A DNA stretch of 64,000 bases, taken from positions 6,382,501 to 6,446,500 of the forward strand of contig NZ_CP152002.1 in the NCBI RefSeq assembly GCF_038595055.1, in the 5' to 3' direction. This DNA is from Paenibacillus sp. FSL R7-0345. GTDB lineage: Bacteria; Bacillota; Bacilli; Paenibacillales; Paenibacillaceae. Below are positions 31,447 to 40,326 of the stretch, piece after piece. A program made the position numbers and the translations under genes. Under the pieces are notes generated by a model. That model saw only the letters and a program-made list of their open reading frames with translations. It had not been told where the DNA came from and did no database searches. The first letter of the stretch is position 1; each line of letters starts with the position of its first letter.

Positions 31447-31463
31447 TATATAAGGATCCGGAC

Positions 31464-33983
31464 TTACTTAGCGTTAACCAGCTGTCCGCGTGTTACACCA
31501 AGCTGGTTGGTCGCCTTGAGACTCTTCCATACTTGGGTGCCAGAGATTTCTCCGCGCAGTGCACGGGTGTAGAGGCTGATAACCTCTGCCACCTGCTCCG
31601 GCGTTTCTTCCAGGAACTCTACACGGAAAGAAGAGACACCCAGATCGCGGAAATTGTTCAAATACTCTGCACCGGACTGTTCCACGGCGTTGTATACAGT
31701 GTTACGGCAGCCTTCGTCCACACGGACGGGATGAGACATGCCGATCCGGTCCTGCAGGGAAGCACGCTGCTCTTCACAAGGACGGCCACAGTTCGTGTAG
31801 TTGGTGCCTTCACTCATGAAGGTACAGTACACACAATGCTCTGTATGGAACATCGGCAGATGCTGATGAATCACGACCTCCATACGCGAGGTATCACTGC
31901 GTCCGAGCAGATCGACCATCTGCTGAATGTTCAGGTCATAGGAAGGCGTTACTGCATCCAGGCCGGATTCAAGGAACAGGTCTACGGCTTTGTGGTTGGC
32001 AATGTTCAGCGAGAAGTCACCGATCAGGCGCGGATGCTGTGCATCCGGGTGCTCCAACCGGTGCTTGAGATAGTAGTACAGCGCGCCTGTATTGCGCACC
32101 AGCACGGCATCCGGCTGCAGGCGCAGGATATTGGCGTGGTAGCCGTTCTCGCCCGGCATATGGATGCGCGGCGTGGCCAGCGCGATGCTGGCTCCCGCAG
32201 CCCGTACAGCGTCCACCGCTGCCGGGAACTGCTTGATGAACTCGAAATCGGCGTAAATGTTCGTTACGCCGGCTTCGAGTGCAGCCTGCACCTGCGGCAG
32301 GCTGCGGCACAGCGCGGTAAGCTCCGCTTCACCGCGCAGCCCGGCGTCGCCCCTGCGGACAGCGTCGCCGTAGACCTCTACCGCCCGTTTCACGTAGACG
32401 GGCGGCTTCGGGCGCTCGCCGGCAAGCAGCTCCACCGCCTGGCGGCGGATGCTGTTGAGCTCGCGCATAGGCACGATCACGTCTCCTTCCAGCTGCGACT
32501 CAAGCGCCTCAAGCTGGAACACGGTCCCGCCGAGGCGGCCGAATTGTTCTTCCAGCAGGGCGGTATCCATCGGACGCTTCTGTGCGGCTTCCAGCAGCAG
32601 CTCCGAGTTCACTTGGACCGTGACGTTCTTCTGAACGTCGGTCCACCAGGTCGCCAGCGGCTCGCCAACGCGGCCTTCGACCTTCACCTGTACCGGGAAG
32701 ACGCGGTACGGCTTCTCGGTTTCGTAGGACTGACGCAGCGACTTATCGAGCGCCGGGTCATTGGTCTTCCAAATGCGGTCGCCGACGTGCAGTCTGCGTA
32801 AGTCTACGTCATTGCGACCAGGCACGATATCAACGATCCAGCCTTCACCGGCTTCGCCCTCAAGCTTCACGCCTTTACGGCGCAGATCGTAGACGCGTCC
32901 GCCTTCTTCCTTTTTGGTCGGATCACCGGCATCAAAAACAATCCCGTCCCCGCGCTTAAGCGGAGCATGGATACGGCAGACTACGCCATCGCGCAGAATC
33001 TGCTCGACTGTGCCCATGTACACGCCACGGCTTTTCGGAAAAGTCCCGTCCACCAGCTTCTTGTTGTTCGTCCCTTCAAGGAAACCATGCGTAAAGCCGC
33101 GGGAAAAGCTCTGCTGCAGCTCACGCATATCTTCCTTGGAAGTCGGTGACCAGTTCCCGTCAAAATAACGGTCAATCGCTTTGCGGTATTTACTGACCAC
33201 GTTAGCCACGTATTCCGGGGTCTTGAGCCGGCCTTCGATTTTGAAGGAGGTTACTCCCGCCTCAATCAGCTCAGGCATCAGGTCAATCGCCGCCAGATCC
33301 TTGGGAGACAGCAGATACGTCACATCGCCCATCGGTTGAATAACACCATCCACCATCAGATCATACGGCAGACGGCAGGCCTGGGCACATTCACCACGGT
33401 TCGCGGACCGGCCGCCCCACATTTCCGAGGTCAGGCATTGACCTGAATAGGAGACACACAGGGCACCGTGCACAAACACTTCCATCGGCAGCCGGGCCTG
33501 ATCTCCGATCGTCTTGATCTGCTTCAGGTTATTTTCACGTCCGAGTACCACACGCTCCATACCCCAAGGCTTAGTAAATTCCACCGCTTCCGGGGAAGTA
33601 ATCGTCATTTGTGTTGAGCCGTGAATCGGGAAGTCGGGGGAGATTTCGCGGATCATCCGCACCAGCCCCAAATCCTGCACAATTACCGCGTCTACACCTG
33701 CATCAATACAAGCGTCGATCAGTTCCTTGGCATCTGCCAGCTCATTTTCAAACACCAGTATATTAAACGTCAAAAAGCCCTTCACTCCATAGCTATGAAG
33801 AAACGCCATAATCTCCGGCAGCTCGTCCATGCGGAAGTTGTTGGCTCTCGCCCGTGCATTAAACTTCTCTACGCCAAAAAAGACCGCATCCGCACCGTTC
33901 GCCACTGCTGCACGCATACACTCCCAGTCACCGGCCGGAGCCAACAGCTCCACGTCTTCTCTGCGTATTCCTTGCTCGTTCAT
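31464..33983 (-). CDS. U32 peptidase-family protein with DUF3656-type C-terminus (RlhA-like)
   Basis: This 839-residue protein opens with a TIM-barrel U32 domain: VELLAPAGDWECMRAAVANG, ADAVFFGVEKFNARARA, GSTQMTITS, FVHGALCVSYSGQCL and the cysteine-rich GECAQACRLPY, continuing to FKIEGRLKTPEYV. A long C-terminal part with beta-rich segments and a second barrel-like region follows, with further cysteines (HCVYC, NCGRPC) that could hold an iron-sulfur cluster. The best studied relative of this long type is E. coli RlhA (YdcP), needed for hydroxylation of a 23S rRNA cytidine, so an RNA-modifying role is more likely than proteolysis. This protein is longer than RlhA (about 650 residues). It is a single-gene unit. 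Confidence 0.83.
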   Translation of the reverse strand: MNEQGIRREDVELLAPAGDWECMRAAVANGADAVFFGVEKFNARARANNFRMDELPEIMAFLHSYGVKGFLTFNILVFENELADAKELIDACIDAGVDAVIVQDLGLVRMIREISPDFPIHGSTQMTITSPEAVEFTKPWGMERVVLGRENNLKQIKTIGDQARLPMEVFVHGALCVSYSGQCLTSEMWGGRSANRGECAQACRLPYDLMVDGVIQPMGDVTYLLSPKDLAAIDLMPELIEAGVTSFKIEGRLKTPEYVANVVSKYRKAIDRYFDGNWSPTSKEDMRELQQSFSRGFTHGFLEGTNNKKLVDGTFPKSRGVYMGTVEQILRDGVVCRIHAPLKRGDGIVFDAGDPTKKEEGGRVYDLRRKGVKLEGEAGEGWIVDIVPGRNDVDLRRLHVGDRIWKTNDPALDKSLRQSYETEKPYRVFPVQVKVEGRVGEPLATWWTDVQKNVTVQVNSELLLEAAQKRPMDTALLEEQFGRLGGTVFQLEALESQLEGDVIVPMRELNSIRRQAVELLAGERPKPPVYVKRAVEVYGDAVRRGDAGLRGEAELTALCRSLPQVQAALEAGVTNIYADFEFIKQFPAAVDAVRAAGASIALATPRIHMPGENGYHANILRLQPDAVLVRNTGALYYYLKHRLEHPDAQHPRLIGDFSLNIANHKAVDLFLESGLDAVTPSYDLNIQQMVDLLGRSDTSRMEVVIHQHLPMFHTEHCVYCTFMSEGTNYTNCGRPCEEQRASLQDRIGMSHPVRVDEGCRNTVYNAVEQSGAEYLNNFRDLGVSSFRVEFLEETPEQVAEVISLYTRALRGEISGTQVWKSLKATNQLGVTRGQLVNAK

Positions 33984-34100
33984 TTATATCCTCCCAAACC
34001 GCTGTTTCGCGGGTCATTTCCTAACCATTAACTTATTAATTGTATCAAATATCACATCACTGCGCTATCTGTTTACCAACATTTGAGCTCATGAATGTGA

Positions 34101-34146
34101 AAAAGACACCTTTGTCTACGCCTGCAGCGTTTAAAGGAGTCTTTTG
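34101..34146 (-). terminator. Terminator after small membrane protein gene
   Basis: On the minus strand AAAAGACTCCTTT pairs with AAAGGTGTCTTTTT, with a nested ACGC/GCGT stem in the loop, and ends in a run of five T. The mirror-image T run allows some activity on the other strand. Confidence 0.8.
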
Positions 34147-34198
34147 CGTATACAAGCATCTAAAGGTATTCTGGCATTTCAGCAAGACAGCGTTACTT

Positions 34199-34408
34199 TC
34201 AGCTGAACCAATTCATAATCATCGCATAATCCGAAACAGCAAACACCAGCAAACTGACCACACCAAAAGCAATCGCAAATTTATTTTTCTGGGGAGCACG
34301 GAGCAGACGGATGACACCGATAAAAATCAAAATAGTAAAGGCAATCATAAACAGATCAAAGGTATGAAATTTAGACGGTTCTTGTACGGCAGCTTCTGCC
34401 AGCAGCAT
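34199..34408 (-). CDS. Small conserved-looking membrane protein (unknown function)
   Basis: This 69-residue protein has two hydrophobic segments (about residues 20-36 and 45-66) joined by a basic loop (RLLRAPQKNKF). I do not recognise a function; it may belong to one of the small DUF families of Bacillales membrane proteins (DUF2759 is one possibility), but that is not certain. It looks real because it has its own promoter (TTGCGC-17-TAACAT at 34466-34494), a strong GAGGAGG site 8 bp before the ATG, and its own terminator at 34101-34146. The remaining 34495-34636 shows no gene. Confidence 0.7.
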   Translation of the reverse strand: MLLAEAAVQEPSKFHTFDLFMIAFTILIFIGVIRLLRAPQKNKFAIAFGVVSLLVFAVSDYAMIMNWFS

Positions 34409-34465
34409 GGCTTTACCTCCTCAAAAGGGTTGACAAGCAGGTTCATCTAATCCATATCTACCCTT

Positions 34466-34494
34466 ATGTTATCGCTACCAATTGAGCGGCGCAA
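34466..34494 (-). promoter_or_regulatory. Promoter of small membrane protein gene
   Basis: On the minus strand TTGCGC (34489-34494) and TAACAT (34466-34471) are exactly 17 bp apart, about 60 bp before the start codon. Confidence 0.65.
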
Positions 34495-34636
34495 TAGGAA
34501 TTCGTTAAAAAAGCTGTAATTGTTGTAAAAAATTATTTTAAGTCACTATTCTCCGATGAAAAATGTGATTTTTGAAGTTGACGCTCACTCAAATGTACTC
34601 GAGCCACTATTAGATTTTCTTTTTTAACTATGGCTG

Positions 34637-34679
34637 CAAAAAGAAAGAACGCCGCAAGCGGATCCCCGCCTGCAGCGCT
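34637..34679 (-). terminator. Terminator after uvrA
   Basis: On the minus strand AGCGCTGCAGGCGG pairs, with a few mismatches, with CCGCTTGCGGCGT, followed by a T-rich tail (TTCTTTCTTTTT). Confidence 0.7.
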
Positions 34680-34730
34680 CTATGTTAACGTTATTTCATC
34701 TGTCCTGCAAAAGCAGTCCGACTCATTGCT

Positions 34731-37607
34731 CTATACTGTCGTCTCCGACTCCTGCAGCTGCATTGCTTCCGTCCGTGCGGTATCACGGATCAGAATCGGC
34801 TTCAGGTATCTGCCGGTGTAGGATTCCTCGACGGTAATCAGCTTCTCCGGTGTTCCGGTTGCCAGAACCGTTCCGCCGCCGCTTCCGCCTTCAGGTCCCA
34901 TATCGATGAGATAATCCGCGGTTTTGATGACATCCAGATTATGCTCAATGACCAGAACGGATTCGCCGGAGTCGACCAGGCGGTGCAGCACCTCCAGCAG
35001 ACGGCCGATATCGTCCACATGCAGCCCGGTAGTTGGCTCATCCAGAATGTAGAGCGTCTTGCCGGTGCTGCGGCGGTACAATTCGGAAGCCAGCTTCACG
35101 CGCTGTGCTTCGCCGCCGGACAAAGTCGTCCCCGGCTGTCCGATGTTGATGTAGCCGAGGCCGACATCCAGCAGGGTCTGCATTTTGCGGTGGATTTTCG
35201 GAATGTTTTTGAAGAACTCGGTTGCATCCTCCACAGTCATTTCCAGCACATCGGCAATGCTCTTACCTTTATATTTGACCTCCAGTGTCTCACGGTTGTA
35301 CCGCTTGCCTTTGCAGACTTCGCACGGCACGTATACATCCGGCAGGAAGTGCATTTCAATCTTGATAATCCCATCCCCGCGGCAGGCCTCGCAGCGGCCG
35401 CCCTTCACGTTGAAGCTGAAACGGCCCTTTTGGAATCCGCGCACCTTAGCTTCGTTGGTCTTCGAGAACAGATCACGGATGTCATCGAACACACCGGTAT
35501 AGGTGGCCGGATTGGATCTCGGAGTGCGTCCGATCGGCGACTGGTCGATCTCGATAACCTTGTCCAGATTCTCAAGGCCACGGATTTCCTTGTGCAGACC
35601 CGGGCGTACTTTTACCGCTCTATTCAGCTGGCGGGCAAGACTCTTGTACAGAATCTCGTTCACCAGTGAGGACTTGCCGGATCCGGAGACACCGGTCACA
35701 GCGGTAAAGACGCCCAGCGGAATCTTTACATTCACGTTCTTCAGGTTATTCTCTTTAGCGCCGCGGATTTCGATCCAGCGGTCATCTGTTGCCCGCCGCT
35801 TGGAGGTTACCGGAATGAACTTGCGTCCGCTGAGATACTCGCCGGTCAGGGAATTCGGGTCATCCATAATTTCCTGCGGTGTACCCTGGGCAATTACGCT
35901 GCCGCCATGAATCCCCGCACCTGGGCCGATGTCGATAATATAATCTGCCGCCATCATCGTATCCTCGTCATGCTCTACGACAATCAGCGTATTTCCCAGA
36001 TCCCGCATATGCGCCAGGGTGGAAATAAGCCGGTCATTATCCCGCTGGTGCAGGCCGATACTCGGCTCGTCCAGAATGTACAAGACGCCCATCAGACTGG
36101 AACCAATTTGGGTTGCCAGCCGGATACGCTGTGCTTCGCCCCCTGAGAGTGAACCCGCCGCACGGCTGAGCGTTAGATAATTCAGTCCGACGTTAACCAG
36201 GAAGCCGAGCCGGCTGCTGATTTCCTTGAGGATCAGGTGGGCGATGGCTGTTTCTTTTTCATTCAGCACCAGATTCTCAAAAAAGGCCTGACAGTCTCCA
36301 ATGGACAGATCCGTTACATCCGCTACGTTCCGTTCGTTAATGGTAACCGCAAGAATTTCTCTTTTCAGACGTTTCCCTTTGCAGACATGACAAGGTTTGG
36401 CGCTCATGAAGCCTTCGATAAACTCGCGGATGCCTTCCGAGGCAGTATCCCGGTAACGCCGTTCCAGGTTCGGAATGATCCCTTCAAAGGCGACAAGGGC
36501 ATCCTTTTTCTGGCCAAAATCATTCTCATACCGGAAGCGGATCTTCTCGCTGCCTGTTCCGTGCAGCAGCTTGTTCATCTGATCCGGCGTCAGCGTGCTC
36601 ACGGGCACGTTCTGCGGTATTTTGAAATGCTCACAGACTGATTTCAGAAACTGCGGATAGTAATTGGAGGTACTGCCTGTCCAGGCCAGAAAAGCCCCAT
36701 CCTCCACCGATTTCTCAGGGTCAGGAATCAGCAGCTCCGGATCGACTACCATGTTCATTCCTAGGCCGTCGCATTCCGGGCAGGCGCCGAAAGGACTGTT
36801 GAAGGAGAACATCCTCGGAGCCAGCTCCTCAATACTGAAGCCGCACACCGGACAGGCAAAATTCGAACTAAACAGCAGCTCCTCCTGGCCGATGATATCA
36901 ACCAGAATCTGGCCTCCGGACAGCTTGAGCGCTGTTTCCAGAGAGTCCGTCAGCCGGGTCTGCACATCGTCCTTGATGACGATACGGTCGACTACAACCT
37001 CGATGGTATGCTTCTTGTTCTTCTCCAGCTCGATCTCTTCGGTGACCTCACGCAGTTCTCCATCTACACGTACGCGGACAAAGCCCTGCTTGGAAATGTC
37101 GCTGAACAGGCCCTTATGCTCGCCTTTGCGGCCGGAAATAACCGGAGCCAGGATCTGCAGCCGGGTTTTCTCCGGGTATTGCATAATCCGGTCCACCATT
37201 TGTTCAACCGTCTGCGACGTAATCTCAATCCCGTGATCCGGGCAATGCGGATGACCGATCCGGGCGAACAGCAGGCGCAGATAATCGTATATTTCGGTTA
37301 CTGTTCCTACCGTTGAGCGCGGGTTACGGCTGGTTGTCTTCTGGTCAATCGAAATGGCCGGGGACAAGCCGTCAATCGAATCGACATCCGGCTTCTCCAT
37401 CTGGCCAAGGAACTGGCGGGCATACGCAGAAAGGGACTCTACATAACGCCGCTGCCCTTCGGCATAGATCGTATCGAACGCCAGCGATGATTTGCCGGAG
37501 CCGCTAAGTCCCGTCAGCACAACGAAGCGGTCCCGCGGGATCGTTACGTCGATATTTTTGAGATTATGCGCTCGCGCGCCTTTGATTACTATACTTTCGT
37601 TCGCCAA
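34731..37607 (-). CDS. uvrA: Excinuclease ABC subunit A
   Basis: UvrA is the damage-sensing ATPase of nucleotide excision repair and loads UvrB at lesions. This copy has 958 residues, close to the B. subtilis length. Two ABC modules are visible (LTGLSGSGKSSLAFDTIYAE and TGVSGSGKSSLVNEILYKS; signatures SGGEAQRIRLATQIG and SGGEAQRVKLASELY), with zinc-finger cysteines CPVCGF, CHVCKGK, CEACRGDG and CEVCKGK. Translation most likely starts at TTG 37607, with GGAGG 8 bp upstream, giving LANESIVIKGARAHN. The longer upstream reading frame runs through a palindromic repeat and is not credible. Unlike the usual tight uvrB-uvrA pair, 583 bp with a terminator and repeats separate it from uvrB. Confidence 0.96.
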   Translation of the reverse strand: MANESIVIKGARAHNLKNIDVTIPRDRFVVLTGLSGSGKSSLAFDTIYAEGQRRYVESLSAYARQFLGQMEKPDVDSIDGLSPAISIDQKTTSRNPRSTVGTVTEIYDYLRLLFARIGHPHCPDHGIEITSQTVEQMVDRIMQYPEKTRLQILAPVISGRKGEHKGLFSDISKQGFVRVRVDGELREVTEEIELEKNKKHTIEVVVDRIVIKDDVQTRLTDSLETALKLSGGQILVDIIGQEELLFSSNFACPVCGFSIEELAPRMFSFNSPFGACPECDGLGMNMVVDPELLIPDPEKSVEDGAFLAWTGSTSNYYPQFLKSVCEHFKIPQNVPVSTLTPDQMNKLLHGTGSEKIRFRYENDFGQKKDALVAFEGIIPNLERRYRDTASEGIREFIEGFMSAKPCHVCKGKRLKREILAVTINERNVADVTDLSIGDCQAFFENLVLNEKETAIAHLILKEISSRLGFLVNVGLNYLTLSRAAGSLSGGEAQRIRLATQIGSSLMGVLYILDEPSIGLHQRDNDRLISTLAHMRDLGNTLIVVEHDEDTMMAADYIIDIGPGAGIHGGSVIAQGTPQEIMDDPNSLTGEYLSGRKFIPVTSKRRATDDRWIEIRGAKENNLKNVNVKIPLGVFTAVTGVSGSGKSSLVNEILYKSLARQLNRAVKVRPGLHKEIRGLENLDKVIEIDQSPIGRTPRSNPATYTGVFDDIRDLFSKTNEAKVRGFQKGRFSFNVKGGRCEACRGDGIIKIEMHFLPDVYVPCEVCKGKRYNRETLEVKYKGKSIADVLEMTVEDATEFFKNIPKIHRKMQTLLDVGLGYINIGQPGTTLSGGEAQRVKLASELYRRSTGKTLYILDEPTTGLHVDDIGRLLEVLHRLVDSGESVLVIEHNLDVIKTADYLIDMGPEGGSGGGTVLATGTPEKLITVEESYTGRYLKPILIRDTARTEAMQLQESETTV

Positions 37608-37659
37608 CGGTAAAACCTCCAATTTCAAATGCGGAAATATTTTGGGAAAACATTTTCGA

Positions 37660-37753
37660 TCCCTCCCAAACCCTCCCTTAGCCAAGGGAGGGCCCCAAGG
37701 GTTGCACCCTCTGGACACCCGCAAGGTTTGGCGAAGGAGTAGGGTTGGGGAGA
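37660..37753. repeat. Complex palindromic element upstream of uvrA
   Basis: The element is a nest of inverted repeats. Outer arms CCCAAACCCT and AGGGTTGGGG match in 9 of 10 bases, the inner CCTCCCTTAGCCAAGGGAGG is a near-perfect hairpin, and AGGGTTGCACCCT is another small stem. It is very G/C-biased by strand (C-runs left, G-runs right). It resembles dispersed intergenic repeats of the REP type. No second copy is in this window. It lies about 50 bp upstream of the uvrA start and could fold in the uvrA leader RNA. Confidence 0.65.
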
Positions 37754-37820
37754 CTTAGTTACTTGGGTGCCGGGATCGCTTGTCCCTGCGGGACCGCTGG
37801 AACTTCGGCGCTCCGGGGGG

Positions 37821-38119
37821 GCTGTCCCTTCGGGATGCGCCAATTGCTTCAACTGCGGAGCTGTCCCTTCGGGATGCGCAAGTGCCTTAACTGCAGGGCT
37901 GTTCCTCCGGAATGCGCCAAGAGCTTTAACTGCGGGCTGTCCCTCCGGGATGCGCAAGTGCCTTAACTGCAGGGCTGTTCCTCCGGAATGCGCCAAGAGC
38001 TTTAACTGCGGGCTGTCCCTCCGGGATGCGCAAGTGCCCTAACTGCAGGGCTGTTCCTCCGGAATGCGCCAAGAGCTTTAACTGCGAAGCTGTCCCTCCG
38101 GGATGCGCAAGTTCCTAAA
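37821..38119. repeat. Tandem array of eight 38-40 bp repeats between uvrB and uvrA
   Basis: Units start at 37821, 37861, 37899, 37937, 37975, 38013, 38051 and 38090, so the period is 38 bp through most of the array; the last unit is truncated. From unit 3 on, two variants alternate (CTGTTCCTCCGGAATGCGCC and CTGTCCCTCCGGGATGCGCA), giving a 76-bp higher-order unit. Each unit holds a mini-hairpin (TCCC/GGGA or TTCC/GGAA), and the variants differ by a paired change that keeps the stem. The period is not a multiple of three, so the array does not encode a peptide repeat. The rest of the uvrB-uvrA gap (37608-38142) holds no gene. Confidence 0.93.
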
Positions 38120-38142
38120 GCATTAGTGCTGTCAGCTTATCT

Positions 38143-38170
38143 AAAAAGAACGGCTATAATGAGCCGTTCT
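38143..38170 (-). terminator. Terminator after uvrB
   Basis: On the minus strand AGAACGGCT pairs with AGCCGTTCT across a 5-base loop and is followed by TTTTT. It lies 20 bp after the uvrB stop and should uncouple uvrB from uvrA transcription. Confidence 0.92.
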
Positions 38171-38190
38171 GTTGAATACATGGTGTGTCC

Positions 38191-40182
38191 TTACTCTGCA
38201 CGCAGCTCCAGCAAAGCATCGCGAAGCTCGGCGGCGCGCTCGAATTGCAGATTCTTGGCAGCGTCCTTCATCTCGGCTTCCAGGCGCTGCATCAGGCTTT
38301 GCTTGTCTTTCTTGTTCAGCTTGCCGCCGGCACCGGTGAGATAATCGGCCTTGGATTCGGACACTTTGGTGGCCTCGATGATCTCGCGGATCTTTTTGTT
38401 AATTGTCGTCGGTGTAATGCCGTGTTTCTCATTATAAGCAATCTGGATTGCGCGGCGGCGTTCGGTTTCGCTGATCGCCTTCTCCATGGAATCCGTTATA
38501 CGGTCGCCGTACATGATGACCCGGCCTTCCGAGTTACGGGCGGCACGGCCGATCGTCTGGATCAGCGAACGCTCTGAACGCAGGAAGCCCTCTTTGTCAG
38601 CGTCAAGAATAGTAACAAGGGATACCTCCGGAAGATCAAGGCCCTCTCTTAACAAGTTAATACCCACAAGGACATGGAATGTACCGAGCCGGAGATCACG
38701 CAGGATCGCCATCCGCTCCAGTGTCTTAATGTCGGAGTGCATGTAACGGACCTTAATACCAATTTCTTTAAAGTAATCCGTCAGATCCTCTGACATCTTC
38801 TTGGTCAGTGTAGTCACCAATACCCGTTCGTCCCGTGCCACACGTTCACGGATCTCATTGATCAGATCATCGATCTGTCCTTCCGTCGGCCGGACCTCGA
38901 TAATTGGATCAAGCAGGCCGGTAGGGCGGATAATCTGCTGTACCATTGTATCGCAGTGTTCCATTTCATATGGTCCCGGTGTGGCTGAGACATAGACGAT
39001 CTGGTCTACTTTGTCTTCAAATTCCTCAAACTGCAGCGGCCGGTTGTCCAGGGCGGACGGCAGGCGGAAGCCATGCTCAACGAGCACGGTTTTGCGCGCC
39101 CGGTCACCGTTATACATCGCCCGGATCTGCGGGAGTGTAACATGGGACTCATCAATTACGATCAGCATGTCATCCGGAAAATAATCCAGCAGCGTATACG
39201 GGGTCGCCCCGGGTTCACGGAAGGTCAGCGGTCCAGAGTAGTTCTCGATCCCCGAACAGAAGCCGACTTCCTTCATCATCTCAATATCGTATCGTGTCCG
39301 CTGCTCCAGGCGCTGCGCTTCCAGCAGCTTGCCGGCATCACGGAGCACCTCCAGCCGCTCCTCCAGTTCACGTTCAATATTAACCAGAGCGACTCGCATG
39401 GTCTCTTCCTGGGTAACAAAGTGTGAGGCCGGAAAGATGGCAATATGATCGCGCTCACCGATCAGCTCTCCGGTCAGCACATCAATTTCAGTAATCCGCT
39501 CAATCTCGTCACCGAACAGCTCGACCCGGATTGCGTGCTCACCCTGGGAAGCCGGGAAGATTTCGACAACATCGCCGCGGACACGGAATGTGCCGCGTAC
39601 AAAGTTGAGATCATTGCGCTGATACTGGATATCCACCAGCCGGCTCAGAATCTGGTTACGCGGCTTCTCCATTCCGACACGCAAAGAGAGCAGCAGGCTG
39701 CCGTATTCCTGCGGCGATCCGAGACCGTATATACACGATACGCTCGCCACAATAATGACGTCACGCCGTTCAAACAGCGAGCTGGTTGCCGAGTGGCGCA
39801 GCTTATCTATCTCTTCATTTATGCTGGAATCTTTCTCGATGTAAGTGTCAGAGGAGGGAATATAGGCTTCTGGCTGGTAGTAATCGTAGTAGCTGACGAA
39901 GTAATCAACGGAATTGCTCGGGAAAAACTCCTTGAATTCACTGGCAAGCTGTGCGGCCAGCGTCTTATTATGTGCAATGACCAGTGTAGGCCGGTTAAGT
40001 TTAGAAATCATCTGTGCAATGGTAAAGGTCTTGCCTGTACCGGTTGCTCCCAGCAGCGTCTGGTGCTTCTTGCCCTGCCGGATGCCGTTCACTAATTCTT
40101 CAATGGCATGAGGCTGATCGCCCTGGGGTGTATACTCGGACTCCAGTTTAAAAGTCTTCGTACTGACGACAATATCACTCAT
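38191..40182 (-). CDS. uvrB: Excinuclease ABC subunit B
   Basis: This 663-residue helicase-like protein verifies DNA damage and recruits UvrC in nucleotide excision repair. Walker A is LLGATGTGKTFTIAQ, the beta-hairpin region YYDYYQPEAYIPSSDTYIEK is intact, motif II is IDESHVTLPQ, motif V/VI include GINLLREGLDLPEV and IQTIGRAARN, and the C-terminal UVR domain (LEAEMKDAAKNLQFERAAEL) binds UvrC or UvrA. AGGGGAG lies 8 bp before the ATG. The promoter region at 40279-40326 carries a LexA-like site, so SOS control is likely. It is followed by its own terminator. Confidence 0.97.
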   Translation of the reverse strand: MSDIVVSTKTFKLESEYTPQGDQPHAIEELVNGIRQGKKHQTLLGATGTGKTFTIAQMISKLNRPTLVIAHNKTLAAQLASEFKEFFPSNSVDYFVSYYDYYQPEAYIPSSDTYIEKDSSINEEIDKLRHSATSSLFERRDVIIVASVSCIYGLGSPQEYGSLLLSLRVGMEKPRNQILSRLVDIQYQRNDLNFVRGTFRVRGDVVEIFPASQGEHAIRVELFGDEIERITEIDVLTGELIGERDHIAIFPASHFVTQEETMRVALVNIERELEERLEVLRDAGKLLEAQRLEQRTRYDIEMMKEVGFCSGIENYSGPLTFREPGATPYTLLDYFPDDMLIVIDESHVTLPQIRAMYNGDRARKTVLVEHGFRLPSALDNRPLQFEEFEDKVDQIVYVSATPGPYEMEHCDTMVQQIIRPTGLLDPIIEVRPTEGQIDDLINEIRERVARDERVLVTTLTKKMSEDLTDYFKEIGIKVRYMHSDIKTLERMAILRDLRLGTFHVLVGINLLREGLDLPEVSLVTILDADKEGFLRSERSLIQTIGRAARNSEGRVIMYGDRITDSMEKAISETERRRAIQIAYNEKHGITPTTINKKIREIIEATKVSESKADYLTGAGGKLNKKDKQSLMQRLEAEMKDAAKNLQFERAAELRDALLELRAE

Positions 40183-40278
40183 TTGCCCGTCTCCCCTCTA
40201 TCGTCTAAAATATATTAATGTACTATAATTGTGGTCTGTTTGCGCTAATCCCATACGGTTTAAAAAATATGGAAGATA

Positions 40279-40292
40279 AGAATGCGTGTTCC
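40279..40292 (-). promoter_or_regulatory. Candidate LexA (SOS) box of uvrB
   Basis: On the minus strand GGAACACGCATTCT fits the Bacillus SOS consensus CGAAC-N4-GTTCG at most positions, with one mismatch in the inner GTTC half. It lies just downstream of the uvrB -10 box, where LexA would block initiation. The mismatch makes the call moderate. Confidence 0.5.
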
Positions 40293-40297
40293 CGTTT

Positions 40298-40326
40298 ATT
40301 ATACAGTGTTGCCTACATGGATGCAA
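40298..40326 (-). promoter_or_regulatory. uvrB promoter
   Basis: On the minus strand TTGCAT (40321-40326) and a perfect TATAAT (40298-40303) are 17 bp apart. It overlaps the candidate motA promoter of the opposite strand. Confidence 0.85.

Noticed and set aside
31434..32801. 455-residue plus-strand frame opposite the U32-family gene
   Set aside because: It is a shadow of a conserved gene; it has no recognisable domain and no ribosome binding site.
37608..37724. N-terminal extension of UvrA by 39 residues
   Set aside because: It would be translated through the palindromic element, has no ribosome binding site and no family similarity. TTG 37607 has GGAGG at the right distance and gives the standard UvrA start.
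37625..38042. Open frames of 73-123 residues across the tandem repeats, both strands
   Set aside because: The 38-bp period is not a multiple of three, so repeat copies fall in different frames. No start has a ribosome binding site.
37821..38119. CRISPR array
   Set aside because: Units follow each other directly with no unique spacers, and no cas genes are present in the window.
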